Shown piece by piece: positions 6,033 to 12,318 of a DNA stretch of 25,308 bases (its first letter is position 1; every line of letters begins with the position of its first letter). The notes under the pieces were generated by a model. The model saw only the letters and a list, made by a program, of their open reading frames with translations, did not search any database and was not told the DNA's origin. The stretch spans positions 1 to 25,308 of the forward strand of contig CAJUOT010000011.1 of assembly GCA_910588135.1 (NCBI GenBank), given 5' to 3'. The position numbers and the translations under genes were made by a program. The DNA is from an uncultured Oscillospiraceae bacterium (lineage in GTDB: Bacteria; Bacillota; Clostridia; Oscillospirales; Oscillospiraceae).

Positions 6033-6107
6033 ATGAGAGAACCGTTCATTGTGGTGATTTTGCTGGTTTTTCTGGTTTTATTCTTTCATGACAATGGTCG
6101 TCATTAA
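6033..6107 (+). CDS. Possible 24-aa single-pass membrane peptide overlapping nrdD
   Basis: A short ORF runs from ATG 6033 to TAA 6105-6107 and encodes a 24-residue peptide, almost all a hydrophobic segment (FIVVILLVFLVLFF) with a charged start and end. GAGG lies six bases upstream. It overlaps the first 20 bases of nrdD in another frame, and nrdD itself has no ribosome site, so its translation may deliver ribosomes to the nrdD start. It may be only a coupling ORF and not a functional peptide. Confidence 0.35.
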   Translation: MREPFIVVILLVFLVLFFHDNGRH

Positions 6108-8322
6108 AAGAGATGGCCGCGAAGTCAACTTCGACAAAACCAAGATTCGTGACGCTGCGTACAGGGCATTGTGCGAAGTTGACCACCTTCATCCCATCGA
6201 AAACAAGGAAAATATGGCAGAACGGCTGGCCAACCGACTTGCGTTCAGGTACAAAGGGCTCCACCGGGCAATCTCGGTGGAGGAGATTCAGGACGATGTC
6301 GAAACCGAGCTGATGGAGGAGGGGGTGTACGCCGTCGCCAAGGCGTACATCAAGTACCGCTACGAGCATGAGCTTATGCGGAACGCCAGCACACTGGACG
6401 GTAAGGTGCTTTCCATCGCAGATAACGTCAACGAGACCGTTATCCAGGAGAATTCCAACAAGAATCCTGCGATTCTGTCCACCCAGCGTGACTACATAGC
6501 GGGCGAGCTGAGCCGGGATATCACTGAGCGGCTTCTCCTGCCGGAGGAAATCACCAAAGCCCACGAAGAAGGCATCATCCACTTCCACGACAGCGACTAC
6601 TATGTCCAGCATATGCACAACTGCTGTCTGGTCAACCTGGAGGATATGCTCCAGAACGGCACGGTTATCTCCGGCACCCTGATTGAGAAGCCGCACTCCT
6701 TCAGCACGGCGTGCAACATTGCCACCCAAATCATCGCCCAGGTCGCCTCCAACCAGTACGGCGGCCAGTCTATCTCCCTTGCACACCTCGCCCCCTTTGT
6801 GGATGTCTCCCGGCAGAAGATTCGCAAGGAGGTTGAGGAGGAGTTCAAGCTGACCCACAACATGATTTACCATGGGGAGCTGGTGGATTTCTCCGACTCT
6901 GCTAAAGCGGCTATTAACGAAGTCACAGAGGGGCGTGTCCGGGAAGAAGTCAAGCGTGGCGTCCAGACCATCCAGTATCAAGTCATCACGCTGATGACTA
7001 CAAACGGACAGGCTCCGTTCATCACTGTGTTCATGTACCTCAATGAGGTCAGCGACCCCCAGACCAAGCATGACCTCGCCATGATTATTGAGGAAACCGT
7101 GAAGCAGCGCATGGAGGGCGTGAAGAATGAGAAGGGTATCTGGGTCACTCCCGCCTTCCCCAAGCTCATCTATGTGCTGGAGGAGGACAACATCGAGCCC
7201 GGTACGCCCTACTACTACCTGACCGAGCTGTGCGCCAAGTGCTCCGTCAAGCGTCTGGTGCCTGACTACATCAGCGAGAAGAAGATGCTGGAGAACAAGG
7301 TGGACGCCAATGGTGACGGTCACTGCTACACCTGCATGGGGTGCCGTTCCTTCCTGACGCCCTATCTGGACGAGAACGGTAAACCCAAATATTACGGCCG
7401 CTTCAACCAAGGGGTGGTCACCATCAATCTCCCGGATGTTGGGTTGTCCGCTGGCGGCGACTTCGATAAGTTCTGGGAGATTTTTGATGAGCGCCTGGAG
7501 TTGTGCCACCGTGCGCTACGGCTCCGGCATGAACGGCTGGTTGGTACGCTCTCCGACGCATCCCCCATCCACTGGCAACATGGCGCCCTGGCACGCTTGG
7601 AGAAAGGCGAGCCCATCGACAAGCTCCTCTACGGCGGGTACTCCACCATCTCCCTGGGCTACGCGGGTCTGTATGAGTGCGTCAAGGCCATGACCGGCAA
7701 GAGCCACACCGACCCGGAGGCCAAGCAGTTTGCGCTGGATGTCATGCAGTACATGAACGATAAGTGCAAACAGTGGAAGGCCGCTGAGAACATGGACTAC
7801 AGCCTGTATGGTACGCCCATCGAGTCCACCACCTACAAGTTTGCCAAGTGTCTCCAGAAGCGCTTCGGCGTCATCGAAGGCATCACGGACAAGGGCTACA
7901 TCACCAACAGCTATCATGTTCATGTCACCGAGGAGATTGACGCCTTCACCAAATTGAAGTTTGAGAGCGAGTTCCAGCAGCTCTCTCCGGGCGGAGCTAT
8001 CAGTTACATCGAGATTGCCAACCTTTCCGACAATATCCCGGCGGTCATGACTGTGTTGAAGTACATCTACGACAACATCATGTACGCCGAGCTCAACACC
8101 AAGTCCGACTATTGCCAGGTCTGTGGCTGGGACAAGGAGATTGAGATTGTCCAGAATGAGCATGGCAAGCTGGTTTGGCGCTGCCCCAACTGTGGTAACA
8201 CCGACAAAGGCAAAATGAACATCGCCCGCCGCACCTGTGGTTATATCGGCCTGAATGACTGGAATCAGGGCCGGACGCAGGAAATCAAAGAGAGATATGT
8301 CCATTTGGGAGGAGGAAATTAA
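6088..8322 (+). CDS. nrdD: Anaerobic (class III) ribonucleoside-triphosphate reductase, glycyl radical subunit
   Basis: This 744-aa class III RNR reduces ribonucleoside triphosphates to dNTPs under anoxic conditions using a glycyl radical. Residues about 3-95 form an ATP-cone allosteric domain (MVVIKRDGREVNFDKTKI). The barrel domain follows, with HFHDSDYY and the conserved CYTCMGCRS and RFNQGVVTINLP segments. The C-terminal zinc site has Cys676, 679, 699 and 702 (CQVCGW, CPNCGN), and the radical loop RRTCGYIGLN places the radical on Gly718. All catalytic landmarks are intact and length is normal. There is no Shine-Dalgarno sequence before ATG 6088 or the alternative ATG 6094, so coupling to the preceding short ORF is likely. 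Its activase gene lies one small gene downstream. Confidence 0.97.
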   Translation: MTMVVIKRDGREVNFDKTKIRDAAYRALCEVDHLHPIENKENMAERLANRLAFRYKGLHRAISVEEIQDDVETELMEEGVYAVAKAYIKYRYEHELMRNASTLDGKVLSIADNVNETVIQENSNKNPAILSTQRDYIAGELSRDITERLLLPEEITKAHEEGIIHFHDSDYYVQHMHNCCLVNLEDMLQNGTVISGTLIEKPHSFSTACNIATQIIAQVASNQYGGQSISLAHLAPFVDVSRQKIRKEVEEEFKLTHNMIYHGELVDFSDSAKAAINEVTEGRVREEVKRGVQTIQYQVITLMTTNGQAPFITVFMYLNEVSDPQTKHDLAMIIEETVKQRMEGVKNEKGIWVTPAFPKLIYVLEEDNIEPGTPYYYLTELCAKCSVKRLVPDYISEKKMLENKVDANGDGHCYTCMGCRSFLTPYLDENGKPKYYGRFNQGVVTINLPDVGLSAGGDFDKFWEIFDERLELCHRALRLRHERLVGTLSDASPIHWQHGALARLEKGEPIDKLLYGGYSTISLGYAGLYECVKAMTGKSHTDPEAKQFALDVMQYMNDKCKQWKAAENMDYSLYGTPIESTTYKFAKCLQKRFGVIEGITDKGYITNSYHVHVTEEIDAFTKLKFESEFQQLSPGGAISYIEIANLSDNIPAVMTVLKYIYDNIMYAELNTKSDYCQVCGWDKEIEIVQNEHGKLVWRCPNCGNTDKGKMNIARRTCGYIGLNDWNQGRTQEIKERYVHLGGGN

Positions 8323-8325
8323 GCT

Positions 8326-8601
8326 ATGCAGTATAGAAAAAAGCCCGTTGTAATCGAAGCGTTCCAGTATGATGGCGATATGGTTGACAAAACCGGGTAT
8401 CCATATGTGCCTGCTTGGGCGCTTCGTGCGCTCGAAGATGGCGGGCCTATGTACTATGCGGAGCAGGGAGAACTTTATATCAAGACTCTTGAGGGAGACC
8501 ATCACGTTTCTGTTGGTGACTATATTATCAAGGGTGTTCAAGGCGAACTCTATCCCTGTAAACCAGACATCTTTGAGCAAACCTACGAGGCGGTAGAATG
8601 A
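8326..8601 (+). CDS. Small conserved phage protein of unknown function
   Basis: This 91-aa protein begins MQYRKKPVVIEAFQYDG and ends VGDYIIKGVQGELYPCKPDIFEQTYE. Both segments are hallmarks of a widespread family of small phage proteins without a known role. GGAGGA lies eight bases before the ATG, three bases after the nrdD stop, and its stop overlaps the nrdG start (ATGA at 8598-8601). It therefore sits inside the nrdD-nrdG pair. That position suggests it is co-translated with them but does not prove a functional link. No membrane segment or metal site is seen. Confidence 0.85.
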   Translation: MQYRKKPVVIEAFQYDGDMVDKTGYPYVPAWALRALEDGGPMYYAEQGELYIKTLEGDHHVSVGDYIIKGVQGELYPCKPDIFEQTYEAVE

Positions 8602-9122
8602 ACTACGCATCCATTCGCAACAATGACATCGCAAACGGAGAGGGAGTTCGAGTCTCCCTCTTCGTGAGCGGTTGCGACTTCCACTGCCCTGGGTGCTTCA
8701 ATCCAGAAGCACAGTGTTTTGAGTACGGTGAGCGGTTTGATTCTGAGGTCGCAGAAAAAATTGTTCAAATGGTGTCAGAGCCGACCATATCCGGGCTGTC
8801 CATTCTTGGAGGAGACCCGCTGTGTCAAAGCGTTGACGGTCTGATAACCCTGTCGATGCTGTGCAACCGTGTGCGATTCAGAGGCAAAACCGTGTGGCTG
8901 TGGACTGGATTCACATGGGAGGACGTGTTCTCTCTGCCGTGTCGGGACACACAGCATCAGTATCAAAAATTCCTGATAGCCGACTGTAACGTGGTCGTGG
9001 ACGGCCCATTCAAGCAAGAACTCGCCGACCGCAAACTGGTTTGGAAGGGTTCGTCCAATCAGCGTGTTATTGACGTGCAGACCAGCCTCCGGGCTGGTCA
9101 TGTTGTTACATACCAGAATTGA
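8598..9122 (+). CDS. nrdG: Anaerobic ribonucleotide reductase-activating protein (radical SAM)
   Basis: This 174-aa radical SAM enzyme uses S-adenosylmethionine and a 4Fe-4S cluster to generate the glycyl radical on NrdD. The cluster motif CDFHCPGC (CxxxCxxC) lies near residues 26-33, after the typical GEGVRVSLFVSGC lead-in. GLSILGGDPL is the glycine-rich SAM-contact segment, and VVDGPFKQELADRKLVWKGSSNQRVIDV is the characteristic C-terminal part. Length is normal for NrdG. Its start overlaps the stop of the preceding small gene by four bases, so translation is coupled. It pairs directly with the element's own NrdD and does not need a host activase. Confidence 0.96.
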   Translation: MNYASIRNNDIANGEGVRVSLFVSGCDFHCPGCFNPEAQCFEYGERFDSEVAEKIVQMVSEPTISGLSILGGDPLCQSVDGLITLSMLCNRVRFRGKTVWLWTGFTWEDVFSLPCRDTQHQYQKFLIADCNVVVDGPFKQELADRKLVWKGSSNQRVIDVQTSLRAGHVVTYQN

Positions 9123-9139
9123 ACACAAGGAGAGCAAAA

Positions 9140-9646
9140 ATGCAGAGTTTTACAGAAATTGAGCGCAAGTTCCTGATTGACTCATTCCCGGCGGAACTTC
9201 CGTTGAAAGAGGAGTTCCAGGTCTACCAAGCCTATCTGTCCATCGACCCCGAAGTCAGAATCCGGCGTAACGCTGTTGGCAGCCAGGACACGGCATACTT
9301 CATAGCCCTCAAGTCTGGCACCGGTATGGTTCGGCATGAGGTCGAAATCCCTATCTCCAAGGAGCACTTCTATGCCCTGGCCGAGATGGTTGCTCGCCCG
9401 TTTATCACCAAGGACTTCCGCATCTACCACCTCCCCGGCGGGCTGGAGCTGGAGTGCTCCCATGTCGATAAGGGGACGCCCAACGAGTTTATGTACGCCG
9501 AGGTTGAGTTCCCCTCCATCGAGGCGGCGGAGAGCTTCGAGCCGCTTTCTGTCTTTAAGGAGGACGTTACATACAACCCCGACTATAAGATGAAGAACTA
9601 CTGGAAACGGACACGGACGAAAGCTGCCGAGTTGGCAGCGAAATGA
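9140..9646 (+). CDS. CYTH-domain (triphosphate tunnel) protein
   Basis: This 168-aa protein has a CYTH / triphosphate tunnel metalloenzyme fold. The diagnostic ExExK motif is EIERK (residues 6-10), followed by the alternating charged strands expected of the tunnel: VRIRRN, ALKSG, RHEVEIPIS, LELECSHVD and YAEVEFPSIEAAE. Members cleave the triphosphate of nucleotides, thiamine triphosphate or polyphosphate, or act as class IV adenylate cyclases. ATG 9140 is chosen because AAGGAG (9128-9133) precedes it, although the frame is open slightly further upstream. It lies among dNTP-metabolism genes, so a nucleoside or inorganic triphosphate substrate is likely, but the exact reaction cannot be told. 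Confidence 0.85.
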   Translation: MQSFTEIERKFLIDSFPAELPLKEEFQVYQAYLSIDPEVRIRRNAVGSQDTAYFIALKSGTGMVRHEVEIPISKEHFYALAEMVARPFITKDFRIYHLPGGLELECSHVDKGTPNEFMYAEVEFPSIEAAESFEPLSVFKEDVTYNPDYKMKNYWKRTRTKAAELAAK

Positions 9647-9658
9647 AAGGAGAACAAC

Positions 9659-9901
9659 ATGATAAACCGTACATCCAAATACTACTACGACGAAAATGAG
9701 AAACTCACCCGTATGGAGACGCATGAAACCTATGAGAAAGGCGACCTCTGTGAAGGTTGTAAGGGGTGTGACGAGGGCGTCCTGCTGGAGGACAGCGTTG
9801 AGCTTCCCTGCGAGACGTTTTCTCCCCTTGGCATGGTCGCTGTGGTTCTGTCTGCCATCGGCCTTGGCGTCAGTATTGCCCGGCTTCTGCGGGATAAGTA
9901 A
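9659..9901 (+). CDS. Small C-terminally anchored membrane protein, unknown
   Basis: This 80-aa protein has a charged N-terminal half containing CEGCKGC, which with a later Cys could hold a metal or form disulfides, and one hydrophobic segment near the C-terminus (FSPLGMVAVVLSAIGLGVSI, residues about 54-73) followed by a basic tail. That layout suggests a tail-anchored inner-membrane protein with the Cys-rich part in the cytoplasm. AAAGGAG lies eight bases before ATG 9659. It lies in the operon between the CYTH and dUTPase genes. I do not recognise a family. Confidence 0.65.
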   Translation: MINRTSKYYYDENEKLTRMETHETYEKGDLCEGCKGCDEGVLLEDSVELPCETFSPLGMVAVVLSAIGLGVSIARLLRDK

Positions 9902-9915
9902 GGAGGAAGGGCGAC

Positions 9916-10350
9916 ATGGAGACTATCAAGGTTCGCTATCTGAGCGACAAGGTGAGCAAGTTGGAGTACATCGGCGGTAAGTCTGACTGGATTGACCTGC
10001 GGGCCGCTGAGGATGTGGAACTGAAGCAGGGTGAGTTCAAGCTGATTCCTCTGGGTGTCGCTATGCAGCTTCCCGCCGGTTACGAGGCACACATGATTCC
10101 TCGCAGCTCCACATATAAGAACTTCGGCATCATCCAGGCCAACCACATAGGAATGTTCGACGAAAGCTACTGCGGGGACAACGACCAGTGGTACTTCCCG
10201 GCCATCGCCATGCGGGACACCGTCATCCACGCTGGCGAGCGCATCTGCCAGTTCCGTATCGTGGAGCACCAGCCCCGCCTGAACTTCGTGGCGGTGGAAA
10301 CGCTGGGCAATAGCGACCGGGGCGGCATCGGAAGTACGGGGGTGAAGTAA
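9916..10350 (+). CDS. dut: dUTPase (deoxyuridine 5'-triphosphate nucleotidohydrolase)
   Basis: This 144-aa homotrimer-type dUTPase hydrolyses dUTP to dUMP and pyrophosphate, keeping uracil out of DNA and supplying dUMP for thymidylate synthesis. All five family motifs are visible: DLRAAEDV (27-34), PRSSTYKNFGI (62-72), the uracil pocket GMFDESYCGDND (79-90) with likely catalytic Asp82, GERICQFRIV (107-116) and the C-terminal RGGIGSTG arm (135-142). GGAGGAAGG precedes ATG 9916. Length is normal. Together with NrdD/NrdG and the ThyX-like protein it suggests the element adjusts pyrimidine deoxynucleotide pools during its replication. Confidence 0.96.
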   Translation: METIKVRYLSDKVSKLEYIGGKSDWIDLRAAEDVELKQGEFKLIPLGVAMQLPAGYEAHMIPRSSTYKNFGIIQANHIGMFDESYCGDNDQWYFPAIAMRDTVIHAGERICQFRIVEHQPRLNFVAVETLGNSDRGGIGSTGVK

Positions 10351-10354
10351 GGCC

Positions 10355-10528
10355 ATGAGTGACAACAAGAGGACGGGCCTTGGGCTCTGCGATGTGCTCC
10401 TGGTGGTGTTTGTCGTGCTCAAGCTTATTGGCGTTATCAACTGGGGATGGGGTTGGGTTCTTGCCCCACTCTGGATTCCCATTTTGATTGTGTTGGTGCT
10501 TGCTTTCTTCGCATGGATTGCAGACTAA
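10355..10528 (+). CDS. 57-aa two-pass membrane protein, 'transmembrane Fragile-X-F'-like
   Basis: The ORF runs from ATG 10355 to TAA 10526-10528, five bases after the dUTPase stop. The 57 residues hold two hydrophobic helices (about 12-28 and 34-54) joined by the tryptophan-rich INWGWGWVLAPLWIP. This VLKLIGVINW...WVLAPLWIP pattern matches, from memory, the small phage family annotated as transmembrane Fragile-X-F proteins, whose role is unknown. The ribosome site (AAGGCC) is weak, so it may be translated by coupling to dut. It is the last gene before a strong terminator. Confidence 0.7.
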   Translation: MSDNKRTGLGLCDVLLVVFVVLKLIGVINWGWGWVLAPLWIPILIVLVLAFFAWIAD

Positions 10529-10534
10529 AAGATA

Positions 10535-10563
10535 GGGCTGGCATAAGCCAGCCCTTTTCTTTA
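10535..10563 (+). terminator. Strong rho-independent terminator ending the element operon
   Basis: A perfect 8-bp GC-rich stem, GGGCTGGC (10535-10542) and GCCAGCCC (10547-10554) with loop ATAA, is followed by TTTTCTTTA. It ends the 7-kb rightward operon and isolates xis-int from it. Confidence 0.95.
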
Positions 10564-10581
10564 CCCTGAAGAGGTGGTGTT

Positions 10582-10788
10582 ATGAAACAATCATTATCTA
10601 TCCCGTTTTGGGAGTGCTACACAATGTCGGTAGAAGAGGCTGCTTCCTATTTCAGAGTAGGCATCAATAAACTGCGAAGGATTATCAGCGAAGACGCCAA
10701 CGCAGACTTCATTTTATGGAATGGGAACAGAGCTCAGATAAAACGTCGGAAATTCGAGGAGTACATTGATAGATGCAACGAAATTTGA
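10582..10788 (+). CDS. xis: Tn916-type excisionase
   Basis: This 68-aa DNA-bending excisionase directs the integrase toward excision. It closely follows the Tn916 Xis pattern: IPFWECYTMSVEEAASYFRVG, a winged-helix start, then INKLRRIISE and the basic LWNGNRAQIKRRKFEEYID. AGAGGTGG lies about six bases before ATG 10582. It sits immediately upstream of int, the standard order in Tn916-like and many phage modules. It begins after the strong operon terminator, so it has its own promoter or depends on read-through. Confidence 0.92.
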   Translation: MKQSLSIPFWECYTMSVEEAASYFRVGINKLRRIISEDANADFILWNGNRAQIKRRKFEEYIDRCNEI

Positions 10789-10869
10789 GGCATTATATTG
10801 AAATTCATCTTGCCCTATGCTATAATAATTTGCTATGTCATGCTCCTGCCACAACTGAAAGGAGCATAT

Positions 10870-12132
10870 ATGCCAGCTAAACGCAAGGACAACAAGGGCA
10901 GAACGCTCAGGAATGGTGAGACTCAGCAACCAGACGGGAGGTATAAGTTTCGGTATACGGATGAGAACGGTGAACGGAGAACCGTGTATAGCTGGAAACT
11001 TGTCGAGACTGACAAGTTGAAGGAAGGACAGCGTGGGCAAGAATCCCTGCGTGAGAAAGAGAAGAGAATCCTCAAAGACCTTGACGACCATATCAAAACG
11101 AAGAACGCAGAGAAAACCACGGTCAATGATATGTTCGAGAAATTCATGGAGATTCGGGTAGACCTGCGAGGCATGACAAGGAAGTGCTACAGAGACCTGT
11201 TCACAGTACACGTTTACCCAAGCATTGGAAACAGGCCCGTGGGCAAGGTAAGGCCGTCGGACATCCAGAAGATGTATCAAAGTGCAGTCGCCGAGCGTGG
11301 AGTTACACCATCGACTGTCCAAAAGGTTCATTCTGTTGTGTATCAAGTCTTTGAAATTGCAGTCATTGACAACCTTATCAGGACAAATCCTTCGGCAAAC
11401 GCCTTCAAGTATTTCGCCAAAACAAATGATGTGGTATCGAAACCGAGAGAAGCCCTTACGGTCGAACAGCAGGGACAGTTTATCGACTTCGTGTATTCGT
11501 CCCATATATATAGTAGGCTTGGGAATCTGTTCACTGTGCTGTTGGGTACTGGCCTCCGAATCGGGGAAGCCCTCGCTCTTACCTGGGACGACATCGACTT
11601 CGACACAGGTATCATACGCATCTACAAAACGATGGCATATAAGCCGGGCGAGGATGGCAGATACGACTACCGAATCAGCCCGCCGAAAACCGCCGCAGGG
11701 ACTCGTGAGGTTCCGATGCTTGACGAAGTGAAGGCCGCTCTGTTGCGAGAGAGGTCAAACAAAAAGCCGAAGAAGAAGTTCGTAGTGGAAGGCTATTCGG
11801 GTTTTGTGTTCCTCAATAGCGCCGGTCAGGTCTATACTAACGCCTTTCTATACGACTCCATCCAGGGTATTGTCGAGACGTACAACAGAGAAGAGCTTAT
11901 GAAGGCAAATCTTGAGAAGCGTCAGCCTGTATATCTGCCGAAAATGAGCGCCCACATCTTCCGGCACACCTTCTGTACGAGGATGTGTGAGCAGGACGTG
12001 AACCTGAAAGTCCTCCAAGACATCATGGGGCACCGCAATATCCGCACCACGATGGAAGTCTATGCGAAGGCCACCCGCGAGAAAAAGCAGGACGCCATCA
12101 AAGAGTTGAACGGGAAGTTCAAAATCTCGTAA
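10870..12132 (+). CDS. int: Tyrosine recombinase / integrase (Tn916-Int type)
   Basis: This 420-aa site-specific recombinase integrates and excises the element. Residues 1-75 form an arm-binding-like N-terminal domain rich in basic residues, 80-180 a core-binding SAM-like domain (TVNDMFEKFMEI onward), and 195-410 the catalytic domain. The catalytic set is complete: Arg230 (TGLRIGEALALTW), Lys273 (PPKTAAGTREVPM), His362 and Arg365 (HIFRHTF), His388 (DIMGHRN) and the nucleophile Tyr398 (MEVYAK). The frame is open upstream to a TTG at 10798, but ATG 10870 is preferred because AAAGGAG lies five bases before it and the family starts MPAKRKD-like. It is the last gene of the element, pointing at smc, with att-like repeats directly after its stop. 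Confidence 0.96.
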   Translation: MPAKRKDNKGRTLRNGETQQPDGRYKFRYTDENGERRTVYSWKLVETDKLKEGQRGQESLREKEKRILKDLDDHIKTKNAEKTTVNDMFEKFMEIRVDLRGMTRKCYRDLFTVHVYPSIGNRPVGKVRPSDIQKMYQSAVAERGVTPSTVQKVHSVVYQVFEIAVIDNLIRTNPSANAFKYFAKTNDVVSKPREALTVEQQGQFIDFVYSSHIYSRLGNLFTVLLGTGLRIGEALALTWDDIDFDTGIIRIYKTMAYKPGEDGRYDYRISPPKTAAGTREVPMLDEVKAALLRERSNKKPKKKFVVEGYSGFVFLNSAGQVYTNAFLYDSIQGIVETYNREELMKANLEKRQPVYLPKMSAHIFRHTFCTRMCEQDVNLKVLQDIMGHRNIRTTMEVYAKATREKKQDAIKELNGKFKIS

Positions 12133-12300
12133 CCCTTGCGCCGCAAGGGATTTCGGCTTTTTGTGGTATAAAATGAGACGACGCTTATTTTATACCAGAA
12201 TTTATACCACTTGACCGTCGATTTATAAAAATTTTCGTAGAGATTTGTGTCACAGCAAATCTCAAAACCCCTTGGGCCGTAAGGATTTAACGGCTTATGT
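12122..12300. repeat. att-like region: imperfect direct repeats flanking inverted arm-like sites
   Basis: Two imperfect direct repeats of about 40 bases lie at 12122-12165 (overlapping the int stop) and 12257-12300 (just before smc). Both read AAATCTC, a short A-rich gap, CCCTTG-GCCG-AAGG, GATTT, then CGGCTT. Between them are GTGGTATAAAAT (12163-12174), its inverse ATTTTATACCA (12187-12197) and a second inverse TTTATACCAC (12201-12210). The spacing and placement after int fit integrase core and arm sites of an attR end. The left att site is outside the window, so the crossover core cannot be fixed. Confidence 0.6.
12133..12162 (+). terminator. Possible weak terminator after int
   Basis: CCCTTGC-GCC-GCAAGGG (12133-12149) is a perfect 7-bp stem with a three-base loop. 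The T-run starts about ten bases later, so termination may be leaky and int transcripts may continue into smc. The hairpin is also part of the att-like direct repeat. Confidence 0.4.
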
Positions 12301-12318
12301 AGAGAGGCAGGTGAGAGT

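Larger units (their letters stand above)
1..12300. mobile_element. Right-hand part of an integrated phage-like element inserted upstream of smc
   Basis: From the left edge to about 12,300 the genes are typical of a temperate phage or integrative element: an S24 repressor, an MrpR-like protein, ERF recombinase, SSB, dUTPase, NrdD/NrdG, an excisionase and a tyrosine integrase. Base composition is visibly less GC-rich than in the block that begins with smc. The integrase is the last gene and is followed by about 185 bp of repeat-rich non-coding DNA that runs into smc, as expected for an attachment-site end. The other end is not in the window. No capsid, tail, portal, lysis, relaxase or type IV secretion genes are seen, so the element class is open. 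The exact right boundary is inferred from the repeats, not proven. Confidence 0.85.

Noticed and set aside
6046..7509. Antisense open frame over nrdD (487 codons)
   Set aside because: nrdD is complete on the + strand with all motifs; the antisense frame has no start context or recognisable domain.
10798..10869. N-terminal extension of Int from a TTG start
   Set aside because: The extra 24 residues are hydrophobic and unlike Int proteins, and the good ribosome site lies directly before ATG 10870.
12122..12318. tRNA gene or tRNA 3' fragment as integration target
   Set aside because: No T-loop or CCA-like acceptor end could be recognised in this interval; insertion appears intergenic before smc.
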